Shown here: positions 1 through 9,510 of the stretch, piece after piece
Numbering within the stretch: position 1 is the stretch's first letter
Layout of the letters: each line of letters begins with the position of its first letter
NCBI GenBank assembly: GCA_031258265.1
Contig: JAIRNB010000084.1
Location: forward strand, 1-17,941
Direction: 5' to 3'
DNA: 17,941 bases
Source of the DNA: Treponema sp.
GTDB taxonomy: Bacteria > Spirochaetota > Spirochaetia > Treponematales > Breznakiellaceae
Translations under genes and position numbers: made by a program
The notes under the pieces: generated by a model
What the model was told of the DNA's origin: nothing
Database searches by the model: none
Seen by the model: only the letters and a program-made list of their open reading frames with translations

Positions 1-308
1 ACAGCCGGCCCCGCGGCGCGCCCGCCCGCCTAAAGCCGCCCTTGCATTTGGCCGGGATAAATACAGTTACCCTGCGCCGGGCGGGTGTTACATTTTTTCC
101 TTAACGCGCCCTTACCAGGGCAATTACTTCGTCCCTGCCGGCCAGGTTGTATATTAAACCAATGTGGCTACGCATAGCGCCAGAAATTTCCCAGATATTG
201 AGCAAATGCGGCCAAGCTTTAGCTGAGGGCGCGCGCGCTTCGCTGTGTGCTACGGTTTTCCGCCAAAATGCAAAGCTGCGCTTTCATTGCCGCCGGGATA
301 CGGACAGC
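1..308. other. Intergenic region downstream of lepA, carrying repeats but no supported gene
   Basis: Between the left edge and the lepA stop codon I see no open frame with a ribosome site or a recognisable product. The stretch holds a copy of the repeat family also found near 12420-12561 and 17890-17926. It also has a small hairpin, AAAGC-tgc-GCTTT, at 272-284. Read in the lepA direction, this hairpin is followed by a short T-containing stretch and could be a weak terminator, but it is not convincing. The long plus-strand open frame that starts here and runs into lepA is antisense shadow. Confidence 0.6.
145..227 (+). repeat. Mosaic intergenic repeat, copy A
   Basis: This copy has two modules in the same order as in copy C on the other strand. 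Module 1 (145-181) begins GGTTGTATATTAAACC and continues through AATGTGGCT to AGCGCC. It matches 17890-17926 over 37 bp with two visible mismatches, and matches the reverse complement of 12538-12561 over its first part. Next comes AAATTTCCCAG at 184-194, similar to TAATTTCCCAG in copy C. Module 2 (208-227), GCGGCCAAGCTTTAGCTGAG, is identical to the reverse complement of 12420-12439. The spacers between modules differ in length and sequence, so the family is a mosaic rather than a simple duplication. Confidence 0.8.
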
Positions 309-2114
309 CTACTCCTCTTTGCTTTTAAGGACCGCGAGGAAGGCGCGCTGGGGAAGTTCCACATCTCCCACGGTCTTCATCCGTTTTTTCCCTTCTTTTT
401 GTTTTTCCAGAAGTTTTCGTTTGCGGGTAATATCCCCGCCGTAACACTTGGCAAGTACGTCCTTCCGCAGGGCGTTCACCGTTTCCCGGGCGATGATCTG
501 GCTGCCTATGGCCCCTTGAATGGGAATTTTGAATTGCTGCCGGGGAATCTCGTCCCGAAGCCGCTCGCAGATAAAACGGGCCCTCCCCTGGGCGTTGCCC
601 TTGAACACCAGGCAGGACAGGGCATCCACGGCCTTGCCGTTCAGGAGAATATCCAGCTTGGCAAGTTCCGTAGCCTTGTAGCCGGTAATATCATAGTCAA
701 AGGAGGCGTAACCCCGGCTGATGCTCTTGAGGCGGTCGTAAAAATCGAAAAGGACCTCCGCCAGGGGCATGTCATAAACCAGTTCCACCCGCTTTTCGTC
801 CAGATAGCTCATATTTGTTTGAACACCCCGCTTTTCCATGCACAGGTTCATGATGTTCCCCAGGTACGCCGCGGGGCTGATCACCGAGGCCCGGATATAG
901 GGTTCCTCCGCCCCTTCGATACGGCCTTCATCGGGGTAATCGCCGGGATTATCCACGTCTATTTCCTCACCGTTCCGCAGCTTTACCTTGTACTTTACCG
1001 AAGGGGCGGTGAAGATCACCGACTGGCCGAATTCCCGTTCCAGCCGTTCCTGAATCACCTCCAGGTGGAGAAGTCCCAAAAAACCGCAGCGGAAACCAAA
1101 ACCCAGGGCCGCCGAAGAATCCTTTTCATAGATCAGGGAAGCGTCATTCAACGTGAGTTTCTCCATGCTTACCCGCAGTTCCTCATAATCGTTGGAATCC
1201 ATGGGGTAAATTGACGAAAAAACCACGGGTTTTACCTCCCGGAAACCGGGCAGCCTCTTTTCACAGGGCCTGTCCGCGCCGGTTACCGTATCCCCAACCC
1301 GTACATCCGCAACGGTCTTTACCCCCGCGATGATATAGCCTACGCTGCCCGCGGAAAGCTCGGCGGCCTCGATCAGGGCCAGCTTAAAAACCCCCAGGGC
1401 CTCCACCTCGTAGCTGGAATTGTTGGACATAAAACAAATCTTCATTCCCCGTTTGACACAGCCGTCAAAGACCCGCAGGTGTACCACCACCCCCCGGTAG
1501 GGATCATAGTGGCAGTCGAAGATCAGGGCCCGCAAGGGGGCGTCAACCTGCCCGGCGGGAGGGGGAAAACGTTTGACAATGGCTTCAAAAAGTTCATCGA
1601 CTCCTGTCCCCTGCCGGGCGGAAACCAAAAGCGCCCCCCGGGGATCAAGCCCCAGGTCCTTTTCGATCTGCCTTTTGGTCTCCTCTATATCCGCCGCCGG
1701 CATGTCGATCTTGTTGATCACCGGGACAATTTCCAGGTTATGCTCCAGGGCAAGGTACATATTGGAAAGAGTCTGGGCCTGGACTCCCTGGGTAGCGTCT
1801 ACCAGGAGAAGAGCCCCCTCGCAGGAACTGATGGCCCGGGACACCTCGTAGCTAAAGTCCACATGGCCGGGGGTATCCACCAGGTTAAGTTCATATTCAT
1901 GCCCGTCCAGGGCCATATAGGGAAGGGTTACCGCCTGGCTTTTTATCGTGATCCCCCGTTCCCGCTCTATGTCCATGTTGTCCAGGATCTGATCCTGAAA
2001 ATTCCGGTCTTCCACCAGCCGGGCCTTTTGAATCAGCCTGTCCGCCAGGGTGGACTTGCCATGATCGATGTGGGCGATAATGCAGAAATTACGGATATAC
2101 TGTGTCTGCGCCAT
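309..2114 (-). CDS. lepA: Elongation factor 4 (LepA), ribosome-associated GTPase
   Basis: LepA/EF4 is a translational GTPase that acts on the elongating or stalled ribosome and affects fidelity and subunit biogenesis. At 601 residues it has the usual family length. The G domain motifs are all visible: AHIDHGKS at residues 14-21 (G1), RERGITIK at 51-58 (switch I), DTPGH at 80-84 (G3) and NKID at 134-137 (G4). The C-terminal part (about 490-601) has the LepA-specific sequence ending in basic residues, with a [19 protein letters not shown] stretch. The ATG at 2114 gives the normal N-terminus, but the 11 bases between the preceding protease stop and this ATG contain no Shine-Dalgarno sequence. 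Translation may therefore be coupled to the upstream gene. It is the last gene of the tilS-ftsH-lepA run. Confidence 0.98.
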   Translation of the reverse strand: MAQTQYIRNFCIIAHIDHGKSTLADRLIQKARLVEDRNFQDQILDNMDIERERGITIKSQAVTLPYMALDGHEYELNLVDTPGHVDFSYEVSRAISSCEGALLLVDATQGVQAQTLSNMYLALEHNLEIVPVINKIDMPAADIEETKRQIEKDLGLDPRGALLVSARQGTGVDELFEAIVKRFPPPAGQVDAPLRALIFDCHYDPYRGVVVHLRVFDGCVKRGMKICFMSNNSSYEVEALGVFKLALIEAAELSAGSVGYIIAGVKTVADVRVGDTVTGADRPCEKRLPGFREVKPVVFSSIYPMDSNDYEELRVSMEKLTLNDASLIYEKDSSAALGFGFRCGFLGLLHLEVIQERLEREFGQSVIFTAPSVKYKVKLRNGEEIDVDNPGDYPDEGRIEGAEEPYIRASVISPAAYLGNIMNLCMEKRGVQTNMSYLDEKRVELVYDMPLAEVLFDFYDRLKSISRGYASFDYDITGYKATELAKLDILLNGKAVDALSCLVFKGNAQGRARFICERLRDEIPRQQFKIPIQGAIGSQIIARETVNALRKDVLAKCYGGDITRKRKLLEKQKEGKKRMKTVGDVELPQRAFLAVLKSKEE

Positions 2115-2125
2115 AGGGGCTTATT

Positions 2126-4003
2126 TTACAGAGTGTTCGGTGAATCCAGCAAGGCGGGAAGCTGCATAGTGGTTTCCATGTAGCCCGCCCGGCGCTTTTT
2201 CACGTTGATCTCCATGAGGACGTAACCGTCTTTTTCCTCCACCCGGAATCCCCGGATAGAAACGGGATCTTCCTCGGAAAGCCCCGCCTCGTCGGCTATG
2301 GAACCCCGGATCACCTTTTTAACCAGATAGGAGGGTGAAAAGACTCTACCCACCGTGGGGGCTAAGACCAAGCCGAAAAGGGGGGCGGCCATCCGCTCCC
2401 GGCTGTCCAGTCTCGCCGCCTCCGCCAGGGGAAGTTCCGGCCGGGGAACAGTCATAAGAACATGCTGTTCCAAGGGACCGTTTTTTCCCCTGGAAGTTTC
2501 CAGGGCTATCAGTTCCCCCGGCCTGGCCTGGAACAGAATATCCTGCAGGGCGGGAATCAGGAGACCCTGGGGGGCGTTTACCTGTTCGCCGTTAATACTT
2601 CTGATAAAGCTCCCTTCGAGGATCTGCTGATCCGATGCGGGGGTAAGGGGGGCCGTATAAATGATCTCCGCGGCGCTGCCCGTTTCCGCCACGGTAAGCC
2701 CCAGCCAGGGACGTTCCGCCTTGCCGCCCCTGATCATCGCCGGCAGGGCCGCGGCAAGACGTTCCGCGGGGACCGCAAAATTAAGTCCCGGGAACTGATC
2801 TATGCCGGCAAAAACAATACCCACAAGGCGGCCCGAAGTATCTACCACAGGCCCCCCGGAATTACCATGATTCACCATGGCGTCGATCTGAATCACATCC
2901 CCTATTTGCAGGAAACGCCGGCTGAGGGCGGAAACAATCCCCATGGTTACGGTCTTTTCCAAACCTCCAGGGGAACCAATGGCCAGCACCGAATCCCCCA
3001 CCTGGGGAATCACCCGGTCCACTACGGAAAAAACATACTCAGGGCTGATCTCCGCCTTGATCAGGGCTAAATCCAGGGCCTTATCCCAGCCGATGACCCG
3101 GGCAGGGATCCGGGAACTGAAGGAATCCCCCAGGCGGATAGTCATTCGGGAAAAACCTTCGTATTTGGGATCCACCTCACTGGCGATCACATGGTAGTTG
3201 GTAATAAGAAGCCCCGCAGCGTCAATAAAAAAGGCTGAACCGAGGACACGATCGGGGACACCCCGGCCCCGCTCTATACGCATACCCCTGTCAATAAGCA
3301 CCGTGGCAACACCCTTGATCATATCCTGGGGACTATCCCGCCCCTGGGCGTAGGTCCGCAGTTCTTCGGGGACTTCCGCCGAATTTCCCGAGGCGGCCAG
3401 GAAAAAAGCCGCAGTCCGCCGCTGCCGGACTTCCACCGCTTTCCCCAGAAAAAAAAGGGCGTCTTCAAAACCCAGGGGCTTCATGCTATGGCTTCGGACC
3501 GCCGCCAGGAAAGCCGCCAGGGTGTTTCCACCCTCCAGGAGTTTTTTCGCCTCCGCCAGCACAAAGTCCGCTTCCATACCGGTATTTTCTACCTTCACCC
3601 CCAGGGCCCCCAGGGAACGGGCCAGGGAAGCCGCGTCATCCCAGCGTTCCTCCAGAACCGCCTGAACCTGGGCCTCCCGCAGGTTTTCCACCGCTTCGGC
3701 TTGCAGGGACTCAAGTTCGGCGGCCTCGGCTCCGCCGTTCCCGAAACGGGCCCGGTACATCCCCGCCAAATGAACGGCCAGGGCGGGATTTTCTTTGGCA
3801 TAATAACGGATATTCGCCAGCCGGTATTCTTCGGCGGATTTCCGGGGGGGTGACAGACGTTCCGCCTGGGCCGCCACGCTTAAACAAGAGGAAGACAGAA
3901 GGGAGGCAAAGGAAAGCACAAGCAGAAACAGCCGCCCCCCTTTCCCCCGGAACACCGGCAAAGCGGGCCCCCGGATTTTTAATTTTATCGCCTTTATATC
4001 CAT
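2126..4003 (-). CDS. Exported HtrA/DegP-like trypsin-fold serine protease with PDZ-like C-terminus
   Basis: This is a 625-residue protein with a chymotrypsin-fold protease core. The catalytic triad is readable: His271 in NYHVI, Asp311 in DLALIK and Ser382 in GNSGGP. A hydrophobic segment at about residues 25-40 follows a basic N-terminus, so it is exported. Cleavage may follow AQA at 45-47 (signal peptidase I), or Cys40 in SSSC may be a loose spirochaete lipobox. I cannot decide between these. Residues about 55-225 are helical and resemble no catalytic domain, and may be a TPR-like or adaptor region. After the protease core come two PDZ-like segments (about 430-530 and 540-620), the second with a GSIADEAGL-type turn. 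This is longer than a typical HtrA because of the N-terminal region. The ATG at 4003 lacks a clear ribosome site. It follows the DxDxDG exported protein by 24 bp and precedes lepA by 11 bp, so all three are probably co-transcribed. Envelope protein quality control is inferred from the family. Confidence 0.9.
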   Translation of the reverse strand: MDIKAIKLKIRGPALPVFRGKGGRLFLLVLSFASLLSSSCLSVAAQAERLSPPRKSAEEYRLANIRYYAKENPALAVHLAGMYRARFGNGGAEAAELESLQAEAVENLREAQVQAVLEERWDDAASLARSLGALGVKVENTGMEADFVLAEAKKLLEGGNTLAAFLAAVRSHSMKPLGFEDALFFLGKAVEVRQRRTAAFFLAASGNSAEVPEELRTYAQGRDSPQDMIKGVATVLIDRGMRIERGRGVPDRVLGSAFFIDAAGLLITNYHVIASEVDPKYEGFSRMTIRLGDSFSSRIPARVIGWDKALDLALIKAEISPEYVFSVVDRVIPQVGDSVLAIGSPGGLEKTVTMGIVSALSRRFLQIGDVIQIDAMVNHGNSGGPVVDTSGRLVGIVFAGIDQFPGLNFAVPAERLAAALPAMIRGGKAERPWLGLTVAETGSAAEIIYTAPLTPASDQQILEGSFIRSINGEQVNAPQGLLIPALQDILFQARPGELIALETSRGKNGPLEQHVLMTVPRPELPLAEAARLDSRERMAAPLFGLVLAPTVGRVFSPSYLVKKVIRGSIADEAGLSEEDPVSIRGFRVEEKDGYVLMEINVKKRRAGYMETTMQLPALLDSPNTL

Positions 4004-4027
4004 CGTTTAATCACTTTTATTCCAAAC

Positions 4028-5818
4028 TCACTCATTATTCCGGGTCTCCACGTAATCCCGAATACCGTCCCCATCGGTATCCCAACTGTAAATAACGATC
4101 CCGTTGGGGAGAAACTGCTCTCCTATCTCGTATAAACCATCCCGATCCCTATCGGTTTCAACCAATTCCAAAATCTTTTCATAGTCCAGGGGCTCCGCAT
4201 CGTCATCCACGGAAGCTTCCCGGAAATGGCGGACCGTTTCCATCCGGCCATCCAGATCCAGGTCCAGCCGCTGGAGCCGGGGCCGCCCCAGGCTAAACTC
4301 GGTAAGGGCCACAATTTTCCCCTCCAGAATTTCCACAGCCCGGCGGGGAACACCCTGTTCCAATTCGATATGTTCAATGGCGCCGGGAAATTCCCGGCTG
4401 GGCCGGCGGACGCTTAGGGCATGGGAAACCAGAGTCCTAAGGTTAAGCCTGGCCTGCCCGGTATCCGCCTCCGGATAGGGAAGACCCAATTCCCCGGCGG
4501 GCGCGGATTCACCGGGCATAAGTTCGGCGGCAAGCCGGGTAAGGCGGAGGGGGGCAAAATAGAAATTCCCCGGCGCCGAATCAAAAACAAGCTCCCCCAG
4601 GCGGGCCCTTAAAACCGCCGGGTAAGATTCCCATTCGACCCAGATCCCCCGCCCCCCGCCAAGGACCTGTTCCGCCTGGAGGGGAAGCCCGCCGGAGGAA
4701 AAGAGGACTCGTAATTCCGGAATGCCGTCCTGATCGGCGTCCCCGGAATATTCACGGAGAATTCCGCCGGAATAACGCACCCGCGCCTCACTTCGTCCGT
4801 CCCCGTCGGAGTCCGAATAGATCAGACCGGAATAGGTCAGCAATCTTTTTCGGAAAAATTCACGATCCTCCCGGCTCCGCAGCAGGGACCAAACCCGCTG
4901 GATAAGATTTTTCTCAAGGCCCGCCTCCGGGATAGCCGCGAAAAATTCTTCCACCGCCTGTCCGTCATCGACAAGGCCCAGATCGATACTTACGGGAAGG
5001 GATTCCCGTTCCGCCTTCCCCAGGGCCCGGTATGCCGAAACCAGACGCCAGGCTTCCTCCGGGTCCCGGATGAAAGGGGCCGCCAAGTAGGCCAGGCGGG
5101 GAGAAGAATCCAAAAGGAAGGGAAGCCTCCGCAGGGCAAGATCGACAAGGGCCCGCCCGGAAGAACCAGGATTCCCGGCCTCTCTGCCGGCGGCCCAGAG
5201 GAACAGTATTTCTACCAGCCTTGGGTCCCGGGGACAGCGGTCCAGGGCAAGCCTAAGACGGCGGCAAAACTCGCCCTGATCGGGCAGGCCCTTCAAAGCC
5301 AGGAGCCGCAGTATCACCGCCTGGGACTGATCCTCCTGCCGGGGGGGAATGTCCCCGCCGTCCTTTCCCGATTCGGGACCGGAAAAGGTCCATATTTCCG
5401 GGGATCCCTGTTCGGCCCTGTCAAGAATCCGCAGGGCCCCGGAATAATCCCGCAGCCATATCAGAGTCTCCGCCTCCAAAAGATAAGCCTGGACAGGGGA
5501 ATATTTTTCCCAGCGGCCCGCGCCGGCGGCCCGGGCCAGGGCTTCCAGGACAGCGGGAAGGGGGAATCCTTCATGGCGGCGGGCCAGGGCCAAAAGATAA
5601 GAAATATCCGAAGATACACCGGCAAAATCAGCCCCCCGTTCCAGCAGGGCCAGAGCTTCTCCCCAGCGATCCTCTCCGATAAGCCGCCCGGCCTCCTCAA
5701 GAAACTGTTCCGCCGCGGCGCTTGAGAGGGCGGCGCCGGCCACACTGTCCAACTGGGGAAAAACTGAAAAGACGGGAAAAATGAGGATCAGTAAAACGGA
5801 CAAGAACCGGGGAAACAT
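4028..5818 (-). CDS. Exported protein with TPR-like helices and five DxDxDG calcium-binding-type loops
   Basis: I do not recognise this 596-residue protein as a named family. It opens with a clear signal peptide (MFPRFLSVLLILIFPVFSVF), with likely cleavage around residues 21-30. Residues about 34-330 are Leu/Ala/Arg-rich amphipathic helices of TPR-like character (for example GEDRWGEALALLERGADF). The C-terminal half carries five DxDxDG loops, at 336-341, 360-365, 519-524, 556-561 and 580-585. Each is followed by an acidic or hydrophobic residue pattern, as in EF-hand-like or thrombospondin type 3-like calcium sites. Between loops the sequence looks beta-rich (for example EARVRYSGGILREYSGD). 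The ATG at 5818 has GGAG very close upstream. The gene begins 13 bp after the ftsH stop and ends 24 bp before the HtrA-like protease. A periplasmic or surface location is likely. A role as partner, adaptor or substrate receptor of the neighbouring protease is only inference. Confidence 0.85.
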   Translation of the reverse strand: MFPRFLSVLLILIFPVFSVFPQLDSVAGAALSSAAAEQFLEEAGRLIGEDRWGEALALLERGADFAGVSSDISYLLALARRHEGFPLPAVLEALARAAGAGRWEKYSPVQAYLLEAETLIWLRDYSGALRILDRAEQGSPEIWTFSGPESGKDGGDIPPRQEDQSQAVILRLLALKGLPDQGEFCRRLRLALDRCPRDPRLVEILFLWAAGREAGNPGSSGRALVDLALRRLPFLLDSSPRLAYLAAPFIRDPEEAWRLVSAYRALGKAERESLPVSIDLGLVDDGQAVEEFFAAIPEAGLEKNLIQRVWSLLRSREDREFFRKRLLTYSGLIYSDSDGDGRSEARVRYSGGILREYSGDADQDGIPELRVLFSSGGLPLQAEQVLGGGRGIWVEWESYPAVLRARLGELVFDSAPGNFYFAPLRLTRLAAELMPGESAPAGELGLPYPEADTGQARLNLRTLVSHALSVRRPSREFPGAIEHIELEQGVPRRAVEILEGKIVALTEFSLGRPRLQRLDLDLDGRMETVRHFREASVDDDAEPLDYEKILELVETDRDRDGLYEIGEQFLPNGIVIYSWDTDGDGIRDYVETRNNE

Positions 5819-5830
5819 GACTCCGGCCGC

Positions 5831-7723
5831 TTAAGATTTAAGACCAGCTGCCGGCGCGGCGGCGGAATCCGTCCGGGGGGGAAGCCCAAGTATGGCCCGG
5901 ACCTCATCATCCACCAGGGTTTCCTTGGCGATAAGGGCGTCGGCCAGTTTTTCCAGCCCTTCTCTGTGGGATTCCAGAATACCCTGGGCCAAATCCCGGG
6001 CCCGGTTAAGAATTTCCGTAACAGCCTTGTCTATACGCCGGGCGGTATCCTCGCTGTAATCCTTGTGACGGGCGATTTCCTTACCCAGGAATATGGGTTC
6101 ATCCTCCTGACCGTAGGCCACGGGCCCCAATTCCTCCGCCATGCCCCACTCGCAGACCATGTGCCGGGCCATATCGGTGGCCTGCTGAATGTCCTGCTTG
6201 GTGCCGGTGGTTGTTTCATTGTAGAACAGCCTTTCCGCAATCCAGCCGCCGTAGCAGATGACGATCCGGTCTTCTATCCAGCCCCTGGTACGGCTGTAAG
6301 CATCCTCCTCGGGAAGGGACATAGCCATCCCCAGGGACCTGCCGTGGGGCACCACGGTGACTTTATGAAGGGGATCGGCGTTTTTCAGATAGTAGTGAAG
6401 CAGGGCATGACCCGCCTCATGGATGGCGGTCATCCGTCGTTCCTTGTCGGAGATCACCAGGGTAGTCCGGGCCACCCCCATGAGAATCTTATCCCGGGCC
6501 TCCTCAAAGTCAGGCATCCCCACTTCCGCCTTATCCTTGCGGGCCGCAAAAAGGGCGGCCTCGTTCACCAGGTTGGCAATATCGGCGCCGCTCATGCCGG
6601 GACTTGCCCGGGCAACGCGGGAAAGATCAATGTCCTTACCCAGGGGGATCTTCGCGGCGTGGATATTGAGGATCGCCTCCCGCTCCTTGATGTCCGGCAT
6701 GGCCACCACCACCTGCCGGTCAAAACGTCCGGGCCGCAGCAGGGCCGGGTCCAGCACGTCGGGCCGGTTGGTGGCAGCGAGGATTATCACCCCGTCCTTG
6801 GAATCAAAGCCGTCCATTTCCACCAAAAGTTGATTGAGGGTCTGTTCCCGTTCATCATGCCCGCCGCCGTAACCGGCGCCCCTGGTCCGCCCCACGGCGT
6901 CAAGCTCGTCGATAAAAATAATGCAGGGGGCGCTGCGGCGGCCCTGTTCAAAGAGGTCCCGGACCCGGCTTGCGCCGACACCGACAAACATTTCGACAAA
7001 ATCGGAACCCGACATGTGGAAAAAAGCGACTCCGGCCTCCCCCGCCACGGCCCTGGCCATAAGAGTCTTTCCCGTACCGGGCATCCCTACCAAAAGTACG
7101 CCCTTGGGAATCCGGGCCCCCATTTTAGTGAATTTTTGGGGATTTTTCAGAAAGGCCACCACCTCTTCCAATTCGTATTTTGCGTCCCGCTGGCCCGCCA
7201 CATCGTTAAAGGTGATCTTCTTCCCCTCGTCCTGATACCGCTTTGCCCGGCTTTTGCCGAATTGGAAAGCCTTATTCCCCGAACCCTGCATGTTGCGGAA
7301 CATAAACCAGATGAATCCAAAACCGATAAACCAGGGGAGGAATTCCAGGATGACACGCCAGGGGCTGATCCCGGAAACCGCCCCGGAAACATTGATATTT
7401 TTTTCCCGCAGGACGCCCATTAGACCGGGGTCCTGATAGGGAATCAGGGTTTTCATGGGGATACCGGCGGAACCGGTATTTCCCTTAAGGAATATGTCAA
7501 CAGAATTATTGTCATGTATCGTTACGGACTCTACCTGGTTCTGTTCCACATAACGTAAAAAATCCGAATACCGGATAGGCTTTGCGGAAGACCGCCCTTC
7601 CCCCCGGAAAAAATACGCCGTAAAAAGAACCGCCGTCACCACAAAAAAAACCAGGGCAAAACGGCTGGGCCGGCCTCCCTGCAAATTCGGATGGGGCAGC
7701 TTATCGTTCTGGTTATTAGGCAT
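5831..7723 (-). CDS. ftsH: ATP-dependent zinc metalloprotease FtsH
   Basis: FtsH is a membrane-anchored AAA+ protease that degrades misfolded membrane proteins and regulatory proteins. From the ATG at 7723 it is 630 residues, normal for the family. The segments are: transmembrane helix 1 (about 21-39), a periplasmic domain, transmembrane helix 2 (about 126-142), the AAA module with Walker A GMPGTGKT (213-220) and Walker [10 protein letters not shown] (268-276), the second region of homology around [20 protein letters not shown], then the zinc site HEAGH (435-439) and a downstream TGTKQD Asp as third ligand. Walker A has Met where most FtsH proteins have Pro (GPPGTGKT). The frame stays open to a TTG at 7759, but the ATG at 7723 overlaps the tilS end by 8 bp, follows a G-rich ribosome site and gives a standard N-terminus, so I prefer it. 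Confidence 0.97.
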   Translation of the reverse strand: MPNNQNDKLPHPNLQGGRPSRFALVFFVVTAVLFTAYFFRGEGRSSAKPIRYSDFLRYVEQNQVESVTIHDNNSVDIFLKGNTGSAGIPMKTLIPYQDPGLMGVLREKNINVSGAVSGISPWRVILEFLPWFIGFGFIWFMFRNMQGSGNKAFQFGKSRAKRYQDEGKKITFNDVAGQRDAKYELEEVVAFLKNPQKFTKMGARIPKGVLLVGMPGTGKTLMARAVAGEAGVAFFHMSGSDFVEMFVGVGASRVRDLFEQGRRSAPCIIFIDELDAVGRTRGAGYGGGHDEREQTLNQLLVEMDGFDSKDGVIILAATNRPDVLDPALLRPGRFDRQVVVAMPDIKEREAILNIHAAKIPLGKDIDLSRVARASPGMSGADIANLVNEAALFAARKDKAEVGMPDFEEARDKILMGVARTTLVISDKERRMTAIHEAGHALLHYYLKNADPLHKVTVVPHGRSLGMAMSLPEEDAYSRTRGWIEDRIVICYGGWIAERLFYNETTTGTKQDIQQATDMARHMVCEWGMAEELGPVAYGQEDEPIFLGKEIARHKDYSEDTARRIDKAVTEILNRARDLAQGILESHREGLEKLADALIAKETLVDDEVRAILGLPPRTDSAAAPAAGLKS

Positions 7724-9227
7724 CAACACCCCCGATACCACAAAAGAAAAAATCCCCAAAATCAGGCATTTTTCGCTTCCACAGCATTACTGCGCCGCGG
7801 GGAGAAAGGCCGATAAGCGCCGCAGGGCCCGCCGCGTCCTGGGCGATAACTATGTCCCGGAAAGGGGACGCGGAAACAGATCGTATCCGCATCCCGGAAT
7901 TTTCTTTTCCCCCGCCGAGTTTCGGAGCCTTAAAACTGAAGCGGCCGGACTTCCCCGTTCCGACCGCGCCGCCGGGGCGGAAAGAATAATAAGGACGGAG
8001 AACAAGCGGAAGGGCGGCAAAAAAACCCCGATCTTCCCCCGGACAGGCGGGGGAATTCCCCTTCTCCCGAACCCGTAATACCGCTTTGGGCCCGGAATCC
8101 GCTCCTAATCCGGCAATCCCTTCAAGCTTATAGAGTCCGGGCCCTTTGATCAACAGAGAAAAACCCGCTTCGGCCCCCCCGCTCCGGCGGAAAATAGAGA
8201 CGATTCCCCCCCCGTTCCGGCGGGCGCTTATCCGGCAGAATCCAAGATCAAGGTCCCGAATTTCTCCCTGGGCAAAACGGCGCAGGTTACGCCGCTTTAT
8301 CACGGCGCCGGAACGGGGACCCCTGAAAAGGTTGAGGCCCTGGAACAGGGCTTCCTCCCGGATTATCCGGGGCTGATCGAAGAATCCATCCCCGCTCCGC
8401 AGTTCCCCGCGCCCTCCGGCTTCCCCGGACCATTCCCAGCTAAGGCGGCGGCGGGCCTCGTCGGCGATAAAACCGGCGGCCAGGCTCTGGGTGTCCCCCA
8501 GGGCTTCCAGGCCGCGCCTCCAGCCGGGAAACTCTTTGTCCAGGAAGGGGACCAGTTTGGCGCGAATCCGGTTACGGAGGAACCGTTCATCAGAATTGGT
8601 AGAATCGCTGCGCCAGGAAAGGTCCAGGGCGGCCAGATAGGATTCCACGTCCCTGCGGTAAAGGCCAAGGAGGGGCCGCAGGATAAACAGGGCTGCGGCA
8701 TCTTTACCAACAGTAATACTGCGGGAAAGGGGCATACGGCCAAGCCCCCCGGGGCCGGAACCCCGGAGGAGCCGCATAAGGCACAACTCCAGGTTATCAT
8801 CGGCGGTATGGGCCGTCACGATTGCCCCGGCGCCGGTCCGCAGGGCTTCCCTTATCAAAGCCCGGTAGCGAAAATGCCGGGCCGCCGCTTCTATTCCTAT
8901 CCCCCGCCGCCGCCCCGCATCCGCTACCTTTCCGCGCCGGATAACCAGAACCCGGCACGAGATGCCCAGGCTGCGGCAGAGGGACAGCGCCGCCCGGGCA
9001 TCCCCCCGGCTTTCCTCCGCCGGACGGATGCCATGCTCTACGTGGGCGGCCCGGAGGGAAAAATTTCCCCTTCCCCGCAGCCGGGAAAGGGCCGCCAGCA
9101 TGGCGGTGGAGTCGGCCCCCCCGGAGACCGCGGCCAGCAAAACCGATCCCACCGGCAGGGGCCCCAGGGCCTTCAAAACGAGGTCTTCAAAATCACCGGG
9201 TTTTGGACAGTTCAGAAAAGCACCCAC
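7716..9227 (-). CDS. tilS: tRNA(Ile)-lysidine synthase TilS
   Basis: TilS is a PP-loop ATPase that converts C34 of the CAU-anticodon tRNA-Ile to lysidine, giving AUA decoding. The P-loop motif SGGADS is at residues 35-40. Other family signatures follow: HVEHGIRP, EAAARHFRYRAL, TAHTADDNLE, LMRLLRGSGPGGLGRMP, and the DSTNSDERFLRNRIR block that helps recognise the tRNA. The C-terminal 200 residues are poorly conserved, as is common, but end in a plausible TilS C-terminal domain (SPRGAVMLWKRKMPDFG). The start is uncertain. The GTG at 9227 is the longest reading, but no clear ribosome site precedes it. Homology begins only near residue 13, so a TTG start slightly downstream is possible. The stop overlaps ftsH by 8 bp, implying coupled translation. 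Confidence 0.94.
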   Translation of the reverse strand: MGAFLNCPKPGDFEDLVLKALGPLPVGSVLLAAVSGGADSTAMLAALSRLRGRGNFSLRAAHVEHGIRPAEESRGDARAALSLCRSLGISCRVLVIRRGKVADAGRRRGIGIEAAARHFRYRALIREALRTGAGAIVTAHTADDNLELCLMRLLRGSGPGGLGRMPLSRSITVGKDAAALFILRPLLGLYRRDVESYLAALDLSWRSDSTNSDERFLRNRIRAKLVPFLDKEFPGWRRGLEALGDTQSLAAGFIADEARRRLSWEWSGEAGGRGELRSGDGFFDQPRIIREEALFQGLNLFRGPRSGAVIKRRNLRRFAQGEIRDLDLGFCRISARRNGGGIVSIFRRSGGAEAGFSLLIKGPGLYKLEGIAGLGADSGPKAVLRVREKGNSPACPGEDRGFFAALPLVLRPYYSFRPGGAVGTGKSGRFSFKAPKLGGGKENSGMRIRSVSASPFRDIVIAQDAAGPAALIGLSPRGAVMLWKRKMPDFGDFFFCGIGGVDA

Positions 9228-9510
9228 CCTATTACGCTAACCGGAAAACAGCTCAAAAATCTGCAAGTGCGGCAGGCTGCCAGGAATATTACCCTGGACT
9301 CCGGGCGCATCCCCGGCTTTACCGGGGACCGGGCTTTTCGGGGCTCCACGAGGGCAGCTACCCTTGCCCCGCTCCGGCCTTCTCGCCTGTAACACCCTTC
9401 ATTCGAGGGGGGGCCTGCTCCCCCAAGAACCCGCTAACACAAGGGAGTACCCGCAGGGGAGCTTTAGGGCGGAGAAGTTCATGCAAAAAATCTACAAATG
9501 CAACAGGCCG
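9228..9510. other. Gap between tilS and rplY with hairpins and a diverged direct repeat, no supported gene
   Basis: No frame here has a ribosome site plus recognisable product. A perfect 7-bp hairpin, TCCCCGG-cttta-CCGGGGA, lies at 9310-9328. A G5/C5 hairpin with a 6-nt loop lies at 9409-9424. Neither is followed by a T-run on the minus strand, so they are not obvious intrinsic terminators. A 26-bp sequence at 9256-9281 recurs in the same orientation at 9487-9512, overlapping the rplY stop codon. The two copies differ at six positions, all transitions. I could not find a convincing promoter for tilS, so it may be transcribed through from rplY. Confidence 0.55.

Noticed and set aside
147..1214. 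Long plus-strand open frame across the left edge and lepA
   Set aside because: It is antisense to well-supported lepA, has no ribosome site and no recognisable domain; GC-rich codon bias produces such shadows.
5966..7423. 485-residue plus-strand open frame
   Set aside because: It is wholly antisense to ftsH, whose motifs are unambiguous; the translation is low in family-like features.
7724..7759. Upstream TTG start for FtsH
   Set aside because: It lies within the tilS end and adds a non-family N-terminus; ATG 7723 has a better ribosome site and fits the family.
9309..9424. Hairpins in the rplY-tilS gap as intrinsic terminators
   Set aside because: Stems are strong, but neither is followed by a T-run on the minus strand.
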